DNA from: CALLPQ01 sp964392325
GTDB lineage: Bacteria > Pseudomonadota > Alphaproteobacteria > Caulobacterales > Parvularculaceae
Direction of reading: 5' to 3'
DNA length: 64,000 nucleotides
Assembly: GCA_964392325.1 (NCBI GenBank)
Contig: CAYMPJ010000017.1
Location: 1-64,000 of the forward strand
Every line of letters starts with the position of its first letter. Position 1 is the stretch's first letter. A program made the translations under genes and the position numbers. This document shows, piece after piece, positions 9,046-19,067 of the stretch. The notes under the pieces are model-generated. The model was not told where the DNA came from. It searched no databases and was given only the letters and a program-made list of their open reading frames with translations.

Positions 9046-9348
9046 CTATAATCCCCTGGAGAGGGCTGGATAGAAAATATAGGTGTTGAGCCCAATTTTA
9101 AGGGCGTTCAACCCGATCAATAATACGATTGGAGAGATATCAACACCGCCCATTGATGGGAGAAAATTGCGAATTGGCCGCAGTAGTGGCTCGGTCAAAC
9201 CGTTCACGGTGCGCCAAATCATATCGACAAACTGGTTATGGCGGTTAATCACATTGAATGCGATCAGCCAGCTCATGATTACCGAGATAAAAATCACATA
9301 AATATAGAGAGTGATTGCGGAATTTACGATATATGCAATGACAGCCAT
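9046..9348 (-). CDS. YggT family membrane protein
   Basis: 100 aa. Two hydrophobic segments flank the family signature T-E-P-L-L-R-P-I-R (residues about 52-60), followed by GGVDISPIVLLIGL, as in YggT proteins. These small inner-membrane proteins are widespread in bacteria, linked in some species to osmotic tolerance or cell division. It is divergent from the GMC oxidoreductase gene at 9499. Confidence 0.88.
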   Translation of the reverse strand: MAVIAYIVNSAITLYIYVIFISVIMSWLIAFNVINRHNQFVDMIWRTVNGLTEPLLRPIRNFLPSMGGVDISPIVLLIGLNALKIGLNTYIFYPALSRGL

Positions 9349-9498
9349 AATAATCCTGAGCCAATTGATAATGTGGCAAAGACATAAGGTAGCTCGCCGC
9401 GCACTGCAAGCGTTGGCAGGCTTTTCTGCTAAAAGAAATAGACCATTTCCACTAAAGCAGGCACAAATTTACACCCCAAAGGGTTATAGGAATTTGCA

Positions 9499-11151
9499 AT
9501 GGTGAATACGAATTTTGAAACAAACGGACCGGGTGCCAAATTCATCGTCGAGGATGGAGATCGAGAGTTTGATTTTATCGTGGTCGGGGCCGGATCAGCT
9601 GGCTGCGTCCTCGCCAACAGGTTAAGTGAAAACCCCTCAAATAGGGTTTGCCTGCTGGAAGCGGGCGGCCCCGATACAGACCCGCGCATTCTCATGCCCA
9701 TGGGTTTTGCATTTACAACGCCAAAAACGAAATATAACTGGTCGTTCGAGAGCGTACCCCAACCCAATCTCAACAATAGAGTTTGCTATCAACCGCGCGG
9801 TAAAACCTTGGGGGGATCGAGCTCTATCAATGCCATGATTTATATTCGCGGTACAAAAGCCGATTATGATGGCTGGGCCGCCATGGGCGCAACCGGTTGG
9901 GCCTATGACGATGTCCTTCCCTTTTTCAAACGGGCCGAAAATAATGAACGCGGTAGCGATCAATGGCACGCAACGGGCGGGCCTTTGAATGTTGCCGACC
10001 TTCGTTTTCAAAATCCGATTTGTCAGGACTTTCTTGACGCCGCCCAAGAGTTACAAAATCCCCTTACGGATGACTTTAACAAACCCGATCAGGAAGGAAT
10101 GGGCTGGTTTCAAGTCACCCAAAAAGACGGACAACGATGCTCAACATCCAGAGCTTATCTGGGGCCGGCGCGAAATAGAGATAATCTGACAATTCACTCC
10201 AATGCCCACGCACGAAAAGTTCTTATTCGCGATGGCAAAGCGTGCGGCGTTGAATTTGCCCAAGGCCGCGACATCAAGAAAATATTTTCCAGAGGCGAAG
10301 TCATATTAAGCGCCGGAGCATTCCAGTCCCCGCAACTTTTAATGTTATCGGGAATAGGCCCTGCCCGCCACCTGCAATCCCATGGAATAGAAGTGATTGC
10401 CGACCGCAAGCAAGTCGGTGCGAATTTGCAAGATCACATTGATTACTGTGTTCTGCGCAAGAGCCCGTCAAAAGACTCCATCGGTCTTACATGGTCACGA
10501 TTATTCAGCGGGATTTCCGATTTTCACACCTACAAAACCAAATGCAATGGAATTTTAACATCCAATCTGGCTGAAGCTGGAGGGTTTGTGAAAACCGAGC
10601 CCAGCCTTGCTGAACCTGATGTGCAGTTACAATTTGTGCCGGGACTGGTTGATGATCATGGTCGCAAGAAACATTTTGGCGGTGGATATTCATGTCATAT
10701 ATGTGTGCTGCGCCCCCACTCACGCGGCAGCGTCGAGCTTGCCTCCAACGAGGCGTCGGCCCCACCGCGCATTGACCCCAACTATCTTGATGGAGATTAT
10801 GATCTTGATCGCCTGATAAAAGGGGCAAAAATAGTCCATAGAATTTTTGACGCCCCTGCCATGGATAAAATCAAAGGTGAGCAGCTCTATTTGCGCGAAG
10901 GCGCGAATGATGAAGAACTCGTTAACGATATTAGAGCCCGCGCAGACACGATTTATCACCCCGTGGGCACATGCCGGATGGGCGAAGATGAAAATGCGGT
11001 GCTCGACCCCCAGTTAAGCGTAAAGGGGGTTACCGGTTTGCGGGTTATCGATGCGAGCGTTATGCCCGCCCTTATCTCAGGGAACACTAATGCGCCGACA
11101 ATAATGATCGCGGAAAAAGGCGCCCATATGATCCTGAACACGGCCCATTAA
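9499..11151 (+). CDS. GMC family FAD-dependent oxidoreductase (choline/alcohol dehydrogenase-like)
   Basis: 550 aa. Dinucleotide-binding GAGSAG at residues 30-35, GMC signature 1 (GGSSSINAMIYIRG) near 107-120, signature 2 (SAGAFQSPQLLMLSGIGP) near 270, and active-site His and Asn in YHPVGTCRMG (His 487) and NTNAP (Asn 531). The family oxidises primary alcohols, including choline, to aldehydes with FAD. It lacks the betB/betI neighbours that would argue for choline, so the substrate is open. It has a 25-residue extension before the FAD domain. The ATG at 9499 is preceded by AGGAA. It may be transcribed alone or with glmS downstream. Confidence 0.88.
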   Translation: MVNTNFETNGPGAKFIVEDGDREFDFIVVGAGSAGCVLANRLSENPSNRVCLLEAGGPDTDPRILMPMGFAFTTPKTKYNWSFESVPQPNLNNRVCYQPRGKTLGGSSSINAMIYIRGTKADYDGWAAMGATGWAYDDVLPFFKRAENNERGSDQWHATGGPLNVADLRFQNPICQDFLDAAQELQNPLTDDFNKPDQEGMGWFQVTQKDGQRCSTSRAYLGPARNRDNLTIHSNAHARKVLIRDGKACGVEFAQGRDIKKIFSRGEVILSAGAFQSPQLLMLSGIGPARHLQSHGIEVIADRKQVGANLQDHIDYCVLRKSPSKDSIGLTWSRLFSGISDFHTYKTKCNGILTSNLAEAGGFVKTEPSLAEPDVQLQFVPGLVDDHGRKKHFGGGYSCHICVLRPHSRGSVELASNEASAPPRIDPNYLDGDYDLDRLIKGAKIVHRIFDAPAMDKIKGEQLYLREGANDEELVNDIRARADTIYHPVGTCRMGEDENAVLDPQLSVKGVTGLRVIDASVMPALISGNTNAPTIMIAEKGAHMILNTAH

Positions 11152-11282
11152 CGCCATATTTATCAGGCTATAGACGGAGATGAAATCAAGATTTTGATTC
11201 ATCAATTCTTATTGGCGTGGCGTTAAAGTCAGGCTATGGGTTAGCGATTATCATTATTAAACTGACGGCGAGCAGACCACCT

Positions 11283-13109
11283 ATGTGCGGAATTATTGGA
11301 ATATTAGGCAAAGAAGATGTTGCTGATGCAATCTTAACCGGTTTAAAGCGCCTTGAATATCGCGGTTATGATAGCGCCGGGATCGCAACCACAAAAGATA
11401 ATGGCATCGAACGCAGGCGGGCTGTGGGTAAATTAAACGCCCTCCAAAGCGTACTCGAAGAGACACCTCTTGCAGGAAAGTCCGGCATTGGCCACACACG
11501 CTGGGCAACCCATGGCGGGGTCACCGTTGAAAATGCCCATCCCCACACCGCCTCGCAAATCGCGATCGTCCATAATGGCATTATCGAGAATTTTGCCGAA
11601 TTGCGCACAATGCTCATCGATAAAGGCGTTAAATTTTCATCCCAGACAGATACGGAAGTCTGCGCGCAATTGATTGCTCATGTGATGGAAAGCGAAAAAC
11701 TATCAGCGCCGGAAGCTTTTGCTAAAAGTCTTACCCAGTTGCGCGGCGCATTTGCCCTCGCTGTCATCATAGCTGGCGAGGAAGACACAATGCTATGCGC
11801 GCGCCGGGGGCCGCCCTTAGCCATTGGGCACGGCGACGGCGAGATGTTTATTGGCTCCGATGCTTATGCACTTGCGCCCTATACGAATAAAATTACCTAT
11901 CTTCAAGATGATGATTTTGCCGTTGTGTCCCGTCAGAGCGTTACTATTTTTGATGGAAACGGGCAAACAGTTGAGCGCAAACAGATTGTCTCGACCGCTA
12001 GCGATATGATGGTAGACAAAGATGGCCACCGTCACTTCATGGCAAAAGAAATTTACGAACAACCTGAAGTCGTTGCTCATACGCTTTCGCGTTATGTCGA
12101 TCCGACAAAGGGGTGCATCAATCTTCCCGAGGGGGCTTTTGACTTTTCCAAATTAACCCGCCTGACCATTTCAGCTTGCGGCACCGCTTATTATGCCGGT
12201 CTTGTGGCAAAATACTGGTTTGAGGAATGGGCGCAATTGCCCGTGGAAATCGATGTCGCTTCCGAGCTTCGTTATAGAAATGTTCCCTACCCTGAAAATG
12301 GCGGTGCATTATTTATTTCGCAATCAGGCGAGACCGCTGACACATTGGCTGCATTGCGACAGGCCAAAGAAAAAAACCAGAAAATTGCAACCGTCGTAAA
12401 TGTTGAAGAATCCAGCATTGCCCGGGAATCAGATATTATCTTTCCGATGGCCGCTGGCCCGGAAATCGGTGTTGCCTCCACCAAAGCCTTCACCTGCCAG
12501 CTTGTCTCTCTTGCCGCTATCGCAATTGCGGCCGGGCGCGCACGGGGAAACCTCAGCCAGGAAGATGAACAAAATCTCGTAAAACGCCTGATGGAAATTC
12601 CGCGCTTGATGACCCAGGCCCTCAAAAGCGCAAACCAGATAGAAGATATTTCCCGTGAAATCGCCAAGGCCACCGATGTGCTTTATATCGGGCGCGGCGT
12701 GCAATTCCCCATGGCAATGGAGGGCGCATTAAAATTAAAGGAAATTTCTTATATTCACGCAGAAGGCTACGCCGCCGGAGAGCTTAAACACGGGCCCATA
12801 GCCCTTATCGATGAAGATTTGCCAATCGTTGTTTTGGCGCCATCTGATCGTCATTTTGAAAAAACAGTTTCCAATATGCAAGAAGTCATGGCCCGCGAGG
12901 GAATGGCTTTATTGATTTCAGATAAAGCCGGTATTGAAAAAGCAGGCGACGGCGTGTGGGCCAGCATCGAAGTGCCCGATTGCGATCCGATGCTTGCCCC
13001 CCTTGTCTATGCAATACCGATCCAGTTGCTCTCTTATTATACCGCAACAACTAAAGGTACTGATGTTGATCAACCGCGTAATTTGGCAAAATCCGTTACG
13101 GTGGAGTAA
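11283..13109 (+). CDS. glmS: Glutamine--fructose-6-phosphate aminotransferase (isomerizing)
   Basis: Makes glucosamine 6-phosphate from fructose 6-phosphate and glutamine, the entry step to UDP-GlcNAc for peptidoglycan and LPS. The frame is open to 11217, but the start is set at 11283 because the catalytic Cys must be residue 2 (MCGIIGI) after Met removal. 608 aa, the usual length. It has an N-terminal class II glutamine amidotransferase domain (RYRGYDSAG-type region, HTRWATHG), then two SIS sugar-isomerase domains (SQSGETADTLAAL; GAGxKxHGP-type AAGELKHGP). It ends with the family-typical DQPRNLAKSVTVE. galE follows 11 bp later, giving a two-gene envelope-sugar unit. Confidence 0.97.
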   Translation: MCGIIGILGKEDVADAILTGLKRLEYRGYDSAGIATTKDNGIERRRAVGKLNALQSVLEETPLAGKSGIGHTRWATHGGVTVENAHPHTASQIAIVHNGIIENFAELRTMLIDKGVKFSSQTDTEVCAQLIAHVMESEKLSAPEAFAKSLTQLRGAFALAVIIAGEEDTMLCARRGPPLAIGHGDGEMFIGSDAYALAPYTNKITYLQDDDFAVVSRQSVTIFDGNGQTVERKQIVSTASDMMVDKDGHRHFMAKEIYEQPEVVAHTLSRYVDPTKGCINLPEGAFDFSKLTRLTISACGTAYYAGLVAKYWFEEWAQLPVEIDVASELRYRNVPYPENGGALFISQSGETADTLAALRQAKEKNQKIATVVNVEESSIARESDIIFPMAAGPEIGVASTKAFTCQLVSLAAIAIAAGRARGNLSQEDEQNLVKRLMEIPRLMTQALKSANQIEDISREIAKATDVLYIGRGVQFPMAMEGALKLKEISYIHAEGYAAGELKHGPIALIDEDLPIVVLAPSDRHFEKTVSNMQEVMAREGMALLISDKAGIEKAGDGVWASIEVPDCDPMLAPLVYAIPIQLLSYYTATTKGTDVDQPRNLAKSVTVE

Positions 13110-13120
13110 GCGAGTAAATT

Positions 13121-14182
13121 GTGGATCAAACACCTAAAGGCAAAAACATCATCGTTACGGGCGGTGCCGGATTTATCGGCAGTCATGTCTGTGTCGAGCT
13201 TCTCAACGCCCATTACAACCTTCTGGTTATTGATGATTTTTCCAACTCCTCTCCGGTCTCATTAGACCACGTTCTGGAAATTACCGGCATAAATGACCGC
13301 CAACGATTGCAAATCCTGACAGCGGATATGGCCGATCATGGGCAAAATGAATTAATCACCAAGCGGATTATTGATTTCAACCCTCAAGGGGCGATCCATA
13401 TGGCGGGCCTGAAAGCGGTTGGCGAATCTGTGGCGCAACCCTCTCGCTATTATCGGGTCAATATCAACGCAACCCACACATTAATGGATGCAATGGCCGC
13501 TTGCGGCGGCGGTAATGTGGTTTTCTCGTCCAGTGCAACCGTTTATGGGGATCTCAATAAAAGCCCCGTTGATGAAACCGGCAATACAGGTCCAACAAAT
13601 CCCTATGGACAAACCAAATTCATGATCGAGCAAATTCTGGAAGATATTGCCAGAGCCGACGAGAGCTTTAAAATTTGCAATCTGCGTTATTTCAATCCGG
13701 TCGGCGCCCATTCATCGGGTAAAATTGGCGAAGACCCCAATGATATACCCAATAATTTATTTCCCTATATTGCCCAAGTCGCAGTGGGGCGACGTGAAAA
13801 ATTATCCGTCTACGGTAATGATTACCCAACCCATGACGGCACCGGCGTGCGCGATTATATTCACGTTAGCGATTTGGCCAATGGTCATTTGAAGGCGCTT
13901 GAATATCTGGAAGATAACGCCTCCCCCTCAATCAGCCGCTTTAATCTTGGCACCGGTATCGGCTATTCGGTCCTTGATGTAGTGAAAGCTTTTGGCAAAG
14001 CGGCTGGCCGCGACATACCCTATCAGGTCACTGACCGAAGAGATGGGGACATTGCCACTATTTATGCCAATGCTGCCCGCGCGAATAAACTTCTAGGCTG
14101 GCAGGCACATAAAAACATTGAGGATATGTGCGCCGATCATTGGCGCTGGCAATCAAACAATCCCAATGGCTATAAAGGCTAG
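13121..14182 (+). CDS. galE: UDP-glucose 4-epimerase
   Basis: 353 aa SDR epimerase that interconverts UDP-glucose and UDP-galactose (or the HexNAc forms). NAD-binding TGGAGFIGSH at the N-terminus, Ser in FSSSATVYG, catalytic Y-x-x-x-K in PYGQTK (near 163-168), then NLRYFNPVGAHSSG and GTGVRDYIHVSDLA. It begins with GTG 11 bp after glmS, with no promoter-sized gap, so co-transcription is likely. The partner glmS and the local context favour a role in surface polysaccharide precursors. Confidence 0.95.
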   Translation: MDQTPKGKNIIVTGGAGFIGSHVCVELLNAHYNLLVIDDFSNSSPVSLDHVLEITGINDRQRLQILTADMADHGQNELITKRIIDFNPQGAIHMAGLKAVGESVAQPSRYYRVNINATHTLMDAMAACGGGNVVFSSSATVYGDLNKSPVDETGNTGPTNPYGQTKFMIEQILEDIARADESFKICNLRYFNPVGAHSSGKIGEDPNDIPNNLFPYIAQVAVGRREKLSVYGNDYPTHDGTGVRDYIHVSDLANGHLKALEYLEDNASPSISRFNLGTGIGYSVLDVVKAFGKAAGRDIPYQVTDRRDGDIATIYANAARANKLLGWQAHKNIEDMCADHWRWQSNNPNGYKG

Positions 14183-14207
14183 CGCCCTTACAGGTATAAA
14201 TTGCTGA

Positions 14208-15422
14208 CTATTTATCGCGCGTCTTGCTGGTCTCTGGCGCAAAGGAAAGCAAAACTTCGGTGATGCCCTCTGGCGCCGGTGCACGGGTTGAAAAACCCAC
14301 CACCCCATTACCCTTCACATAATCCCCATCGGGACTAAAGGTCCAACCGGCAAGAAGTTTTCCGTGCACGTCCAAAGCCTCCGCCTGAAGAAGAGGCGGC
14401 TTGATTGGTTTTTCGCTCTGATTGTGTAATTCACCCGAGATTTCAACGATGGTTCCTGTCGTTGAGAGAGCCACTTTGTGATCAATATTTTTAATCTGCA
14501 ACCCATAAGGGCTCGCATCAATACCGATACTTTCATAAACCTTGGCGCTTACCGGTGCGATACGCACAACATCCTGACGGAAATGATAGACACCATAAAG
14601 ACATCCCAAAGTCATCGCAAAAAGACCGACCCACCCCACAATGCGCGCTGGTGTCAGACGGTTTTTATCGCGGGCCTCTGCTTTGCGCCGAACGCGCTTT
14701 AAAGCGCGCTCCAATTCACGTGGTTGTACACTGACCGATGCGAACACCTCACCGGGCGCTCCTTCAATTTCCACATCATCGTCGCCATTTTTTATGATTC
14801 TAGCTTGCCCGCGCGAGAGGATTGGTCTCGCCTCCTGATTGCGCGTTTCAACCTCTTCCCACTTGGTATCAACGACTTTATCCGTTGCCCGCCTGCGGGG
14901 AACATTATTTCCCTCTAGGGTTTGATCGTGGGAGGACGATGTCCCCTGATTGCGCCGCTCCGCCATCGGTCCGTATTTTGGCCGTTTATCCAAATCGCGA
15001 TCCGAGGCATTGCCGGTACGATCTTGATGGCGTCTTTGCGGGGCTTGAGCTTGCAGGTCTGGCGTTCTATTTCTCTGCCGGTTTTCGCCTGATCCATCAC
15101 CGAGCCCATCATAAGAGCGATGCTCGGCAAACAATCCATCATCTGGCGCTGAGCTATTACTTTCACGGGTATAATTTCGCGCTTGCTCATTTTCCCGGTC
15201 GGGCCAACCTTGAGGCTCGGATCTGGCAAATGCTGCATTTGCCTCCCGATTATTTGTATCACTCGATATTCGAGCGGCAGGCATTATAGTCTCAATGCCT
15301 TGCGGCGCTGGAACAAACCAACTCGTCGCACAATCAGAACAACGAACAGAGCGTCCTCCGGGAAGAAACTTCTCATCATCGATTTCATATCGGGCCGTAC
15401 AGTTCGGACAGGAAATAATCAT
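14208..15422 (-). CDS. MJ0042-type zinc-ribbon membrane protein
   Basis: 404 aa from the ATG at 15422. The N-terminus (MIISCPNCTARYEIDDEKF) holds two C-x2-C pairs (CPNC and CSDC) forming the MJ0042 zinc finger. A long, polar, Arg/Asn/Asp-rich disordered region spans about 60-260, one membrane span (IVGWVGLFAMTLGCLYGVYHF) lies near 275-295, and a beta-rich extracytoplasmic domain follows. This architecture and its divergent position next to ftsE are conserved in Alphaproteobacteria. The function is not established. The open frame reaches 15449, but the Met directly before the zinc finger is the family-typical start. Confidence 0.85.
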   Translation of the reverse strand: MIISCPNCTARYEIDDEKFLPGGRSVRCSDCATSWFVPAPQGIETIMPAARISSDTNNREANAAFARSEPQGWPDRENEQARNYTRESNSSAPDDGLFAEHRSYDGLGDGSGENRQRNRTPDLQAQAPQRRHQDRTGNASDRDLDKRPKYGPMAERRNQGTSSSHDQTLEGNNVPRRRATDKVVDTKWEEVETRNQEARPILSRGQARIIKNGDDDVEIEGAPGEVFASVSVQPRELERALKRVRRKAEARDKNRLTPARIVGWVGLFAMTLGCLYGVYHFRQDVVRIAPVSAKVYESIGIDASPYGLQIKNIDHKVALSTTGTIVEISGELHNQSEKPIKPPLLQAEALDVHGKLLAGWTFSPDGDYVKGNGVVGFSTRAPAPEGITEVLLSFAPETSKTRDK

Positions 15423-15583
15423 GTGCATAAACCCTTTAAGCCGGTCCAAGAGAGAGCATTCCCAAGAGAATCACGCTTTAAACTATTCAGGATGTAGGCT
15501 ATCAACAGCCATTGATGGTTCACCTCTAGCTGGGTAGCCAGTTGTGCCAAAGATTTATCCTGAGAAGTAACAAGAGTTTTCGC

Positions 15584-16339
15584 GTGATCGTTGATTTTAA
15601 TAATGTCAGCCTTGCCTATGGCACGTCCCATGATGAGCCCAGCCAGGCTTTGCGCGATATTAATTTTTCTATTCAGGAAGGTGAATTTCGATTTTTGACT
15701 GGCGCATCGGGAGCGGGAAAAACCTCGCTCCTCAAATTGATGTATCTCGCCCAAAGACCAACCAGAGGCACCCTTACCCTGTTTGGCGAGGATGTATCCC
15801 AATTGTCTCGCGAAAAGCTGCCGCCAATGCGACGGCGCATCGGGGTTGTTTTTCAGGAATTTCGCCTTCTCGATCATCTAAGTGCTTTCGAAAATGTTGC
15901 TTTGCCAATGAAAGTCGCTGGCATTAACCATAATCAATACCGTGAAGATGTAAGCGAACTCTTAAATTGGGTGGGATTGGGTAATAAAATGAGCGCAAAA
16001 CCACCGACTTTATCGGGGGGAGAAAAGCAAAGAGTAGCGCTTGCAAGGGCTTTGGTGGCAAAACCGGACCTAATTCTGGCCGATGAACCAACCGGAAATG
16101 TCGATCCTGTGATGGCGGAACGCATTATGAAATTGTTCATAGAGCTTAACAAGTTGGGCTCGGCGGTCGTTGTTGCAACCCATGACCTTGGGCTCGTAAA
16201 ACACCTTGGAAAGCCGACCATCAGCCTAAAACAAGGTCGCTTGATCAACGGGAACAGTGCGGTCAACAAAACATCAAACACTATCACCGCAGCCGAATTT
16301 GACGATGATGAAGACTGGCTTGATCAGGAAGACAATTAA
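15584..16339 (+). CDS. ftsE: Cell division ATP-binding protein FtsE
   Basis: ABC ATPase that works with FtsX to regulate peptidoglycan hydrolases at the septum. Walker A GASGAGKTSLL near 43, Q-loop in GVVFQEFRLLDH, ABC signature LSGGEKQRVALARAL, Walker B LILADEPTGNVDP, and H-loop in VVATHD. From the GTG at 15584 it is 251 aa. The frame is open to a TTG at 15542, but GTG gives the family-typical start M-I-V-D-F-x-N-V. The C-terminus has a 25-residue acidic tail beyond the usual end. The ftsX ATG follows the ftsE stop directly. Confidence 0.95.
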   Translation: MIVDFNNVSLAYGTSHDEPSQALRDINFSIQEGEFRFLTGASGAGKTSLLKLMYLAQRPTRGTLTLFGEDVSQLSREKLPPMRRRIGVVFQEFRLLDHLSAFENVALPMKVAGINHNQYREDVSELLNWVGLGNKMSAKPPTLSGGEKQRVALARALVAKPDLILADEPTGNVDPVMAERIMKLFIELNKLGSAVVVATHDLGLVKHLGKPTISLKQGRLINGNSAVNKTSNTITAAEFDDDEDWLDQEDN

Positions 16340-17239
16340 ATGCTGGATTTTTTTTCAAACCACGAGAAAGAACCGCTCCTTCCCGAGGCTGGTGCGGGCG
16401 GCCCCCCATTAATGGCGGTGATTGCCGTTATTTCCTTTCTCGCAACCCTCGCCCTTGCCGGATATCTCCTGATCACGAGTGCCTCCCATAACTGGACCCG
16501 GGAATTGCGCTCGGCCCTGACCATACAAATCCCCGGTGATACGGCAATAGCGATCAAGGACCGGACGGATATGGCTGTGCGGGTGCTGGAGACTACAGAA
16601 GGCGTGGTTGATTTTCGGGTGATGCCCCCGAGCGAAGCCGAAACCTTGCTGGAGCCGTGGTTGGGGGAGAGCGCGGTCAGCAGCTATTTTACGCTGCCCG
16701 CAATCATTGAAGTCAGAGCCGAGGCCAGTCTTCAAAATGATATTTCTCTCCTGAAATCCCGCATGACTGCGGCGGCCCCTGGCGCGCTCGTAAATGATCA
16801 CAGCACGTGGAAATCCCGTCTGGAGACCTCGGTACGATCTGCCCAAATGCTGGCTTTTAGCGTCTTTCTGCTGGTCATGTTTGCGACCGCTGCAATCGCA
16901 ATTTTTGCCGCCCGCGCAGGGTTAGCCGCAAATCACGAAATTGTCTCGATACTCCACCTTGTCGGCGCGAGCGATCAATTTATCGCTGGTCAGGTCCAGA
17001 GACGATTTCTCGTCTTGGGGCTGCGCGGCGCCATTTTTGGGGGGCTATTTGCGATTCTAACCCTATTATTAATCTCGATTGCGACACGTACCGGCACGAT
17101 AGAGGCAAATTTCATCCCCGGTTTTACCATCACACTAGGGCTTATTCTAACCCTGTTAATTGTGCCCGCCATCACCTGTCTGGTGACGGCCATGACCGCA
17201 CGATTTATCGTATTACGTACATTGAAGGACTCTTTTTAA
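16340..17239 (+). CDS. ftsX: Cell division protein FtsX
   Basis: 299 aa. It has a short cytoplasmic N-terminus, a first membrane span (VIAVISFLATLALAGYLLI), a periplasmic domain of about 120 residues, and then three more membrane spans near 170-195, 230-250 and 268-290, as in FtsX (FtsX/MacB fold permease). It forms the membrane half of the FtsEX complex. Its start codon is immediately adjacent to the ftsE stop, so the two are translationally coupled. Confidence 0.93.
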   Translation: MLDFFSNHEKEPLLPEAGAGGPPLMAVIAVISFLATLALAGYLLITSASHNWTRELRSALTIQIPGDTAIAIKDRTDMAVRVLETTEGVVDFRVMPPSEAETLLEPWLGESAVSSYFTLPAIIEVRAEASLQNDISLLKSRMTAAAPGALVNDHSTWKSRLETSVRSAQMLAFSVFLLVMFATAAIAIFAARAGLAANHEIVSILHLVGASDQFIAGQVQRRFLVLGLRGAIFGGLFAILTLLLISIATRTGTIEANFIPGFTITLGLILTLLIVPAITCLVTAMTARFIVLRTLKDSF

Positions 17240-17604
17240 TCCTCTACGGCTTAATCCGGTCCATTGCCCCTCATATTAGTGGTGATGTCTCTAGCCCAAT
17301 CACTGGCCCCGATTAATGGCTCTGCGTACTGTCTCGAGGTCACCGGCCAGCTTGATCCTCGCCAATTTTCAGGCAATAATCCTTGTAATAAGGATCAATA
17401 ATGACCAGATCCGGTTTTATAAATGCTGCTTGGATATGACGGCAAAATATCGCGACCAATCAGCTGATATGATGAATTGCCCCTGAATTCGTTTAAGGGC
17501 CATAATTAATCTGTAAAGATTGATCATGTTACCAAAGATCGTCATAGGCGCTTTGAATCAGATTTATGTTGAGCGACTTTCTAGAGAAAAAGAAGGCGGA
17601 TTAA
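17240..17604. other. Intergenic region, no feature recognised
   Basis: 365 bp between ftsX and the YdcF gene. No ORF with protein-like composition, no clear terminator and no tRNA-like fold were seen. Its length suggests that the YdcF gene has its own promoter. Confidence 0.4.
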
Positions 17605-18243
17605 GTGAAGCGGTTATTAAAAATATTTGCCTCACTGGTTATTTTATGGGCACTGGGTTTGCTGGTTTTTATAGCCAATGTACCGAGTGCCTTAGATAGG
17701 AACACCCAATTCGAACCTTCTCCAGACGCTTCAAAGCATACGTCTTCCAACCATGGCATTGTGGTATTTACCGGCGGCGGCGGTACCCGCATCAGTAAAG
17801 CGATGACCTTGCTAAAACAGGGCAATGGCGCGCGCTTGCTAATCTCCGGCGTTCATCCCGAAACAACCTATGATCATTTGCAAGAATTATGGGGCGGAAA
17901 TGATGAGCAATATGCATGCTGTGTGGATTTAGGGATACAAGCCCAGACCACCAGAGGAAATGCAGCCGAACTCCTGGACTGGGCAACCACCCATCAAATG
18001 GATAGAATTATCCTTGTCACCTCGGATTTTCATATGCCTCGCTCCCTTGCGGAAACCCGCGTTTTGCGCCAATCCAGAGGTTTAAAGGATAAAATCGCCA
18101 TCACCGCTTATAGCGCCCCATCAGACCATATCAAAACCGGTGCCCTACCCAATTCGTTTCGTTCGTGGAAAATCATTAGTATCGAATATAGTAAATTTAT
18201 TATGGCCCGTACCCGACATATTACTGGAAAGGTGTTCGCATGA
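17605..18243 (+). CDS. YdcF/DUF218 family envelope protein
   Basis: 212 aa. One N-terminal membrane span (FASLVILWALGLLVFIANVP) is followed by the DUF218 domain: GIVVFTGGGGTRI near 50, LLISGVHPETT near 78, and IILVTSDFHMPRS near 130. DUF218 proteins such as SanA, ElyC and YdcF act in envelope integrity in Enterobacteria. It starts with GTG, preceded by AAGGCGG. The stop overlaps the next start by 4 nt (ATGA), so it is coupled to the acyltransferase. The gene order after ftsEX is conserved in Alphaproteobacteria. Confidence 0.88.
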   Translation: MKRLLKIFASLVILWALGLLVFIANVPSALDRNTQFEPSPDASKHTSSNHGIVVFTGGGGTRISKAMTLLKQGNGARLLISGVHPETTYDHLQELWGGNDEQYACCVDLGIQAQTTRGNAAELLDWATTHQMDRIILVTSDFHMPRSLAETRVLRQSRGLKDKIAITAYSAPSDHIKTGALPNSFRSWKIISIEYSKFIMARTRHITGKVFA

Positions 18244-19013
18244 GACATGCACAATTCCAGGGAGATGATAACCATTTTGCAAGTGCGGATGACCAAAACT
18301 TTGCAAACGAAATAATTATCATTATACGTTCCGGGCTTTTTCAACTATATTTAATTATTGGCACGCTGATTATTGGCATCGCTGGCCTGCCGGTGTTTTT
18401 TATGGACGCTGATCGTCGCCGCGAATATTGCCAATTCTGGTGCCGAGCCATGTTATGGGGGTTGCGTCATATATGCGGCATAGAAACAAAATTCAATGGT
18501 CTGGAGAATCTCACACCCGATGGGGCGGTTATTGCCGCTAATCACCAATCCATGTGGGAGACGATGCAAATCTTCGCGATATTGAAAAAACCTGTGATGG
18601 TTTTAAAAGAAGAATTGTTGGCAATTCCCGTCTTTGGCTCATGGCTCCGCGCTTCCGGGTGTATCGCAATTGATCGCAGCGCCGGGCCGCGAGCAATGCG
18701 TAAATTGATCGAAGATGCAAAAGCCTCCACCAGAGATGGGGGACAAATCATTATTTTCCCTGAGGGAACAAGATCCAAACCAAGCACAAAAGCCCCTTTA
18801 AAACCCGGTATAGCGGGCATCTATTCATCTGCTAATGTTGCGTGCCTTGCGATCGGGCATGATTCCGGGCGGTTTTGGGTCTATCCCGGTTTTCGCAAAA
18901 ACCCCGGCACCATAACCATGAATATCGCCCCTCTTATTCCGGCTGGTGAACCCCGAAAAAGTTTTATGACTCATTTGGAAACGGTTCTCATCAATATTCG
19001 GCCAGACCTTTAA
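18240..19013 (+). CDS. 1-acyl-sn-glycerol-3-phosphate acyltransferase (PlsC family)
   Basis: 257 aa. An N-terminal membrane segment (about 25-55) is followed by the PlsC-type acyltransferase domain. The catalytic motif is NHQSMWE (H-x4-E in place of the usual H-x4-D, a known variant in this family) near residue 100, and the glycerolipid-binding FPEGTRS is near 175. It transfers an acyl group to lysophosphatidate in phospholipid synthesis. It is translationally coupled to the upstream YdcF gene (ATGA overlap). The N-terminus is polar and longer than usual, and no better internal start is seen. Confidence 0.88.
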   Translation: MRHAQFQGDDNHFASADDQNFANEIIIIIRSGLFQLYLIIGTLIIGIAGLPVFFMDADRRREYCQFWCRAMLWGLRHICGIETKFNGLENLTPDGAVIAANHQSMWETMQIFAILKKPVMVLKEELLAIPVFGSWLRASGCIAIDRSAGPRAMRKLIEDAKASTRDGGQIIIFPEGTRSKPSTKAPLKPGIAGIYSSANVACLAIGHDSGRFWVYPGFRKNPGTITMNIAPLIPAGEPRKSFMTHLETVLINIRPDL

Positions 19014-19067
19014 TCAGATTATAAAAAACAATAGCTGTTGAACACTCTCGATCGGGCGACAATTTCC

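Noticed and set aside
14822..15289. 155-codon plus-strand frame opposite the zinc-ribbon gene.
   Set aside because: It is a shadow of the disordered region of that gene; no RBS and no recognisable fold.
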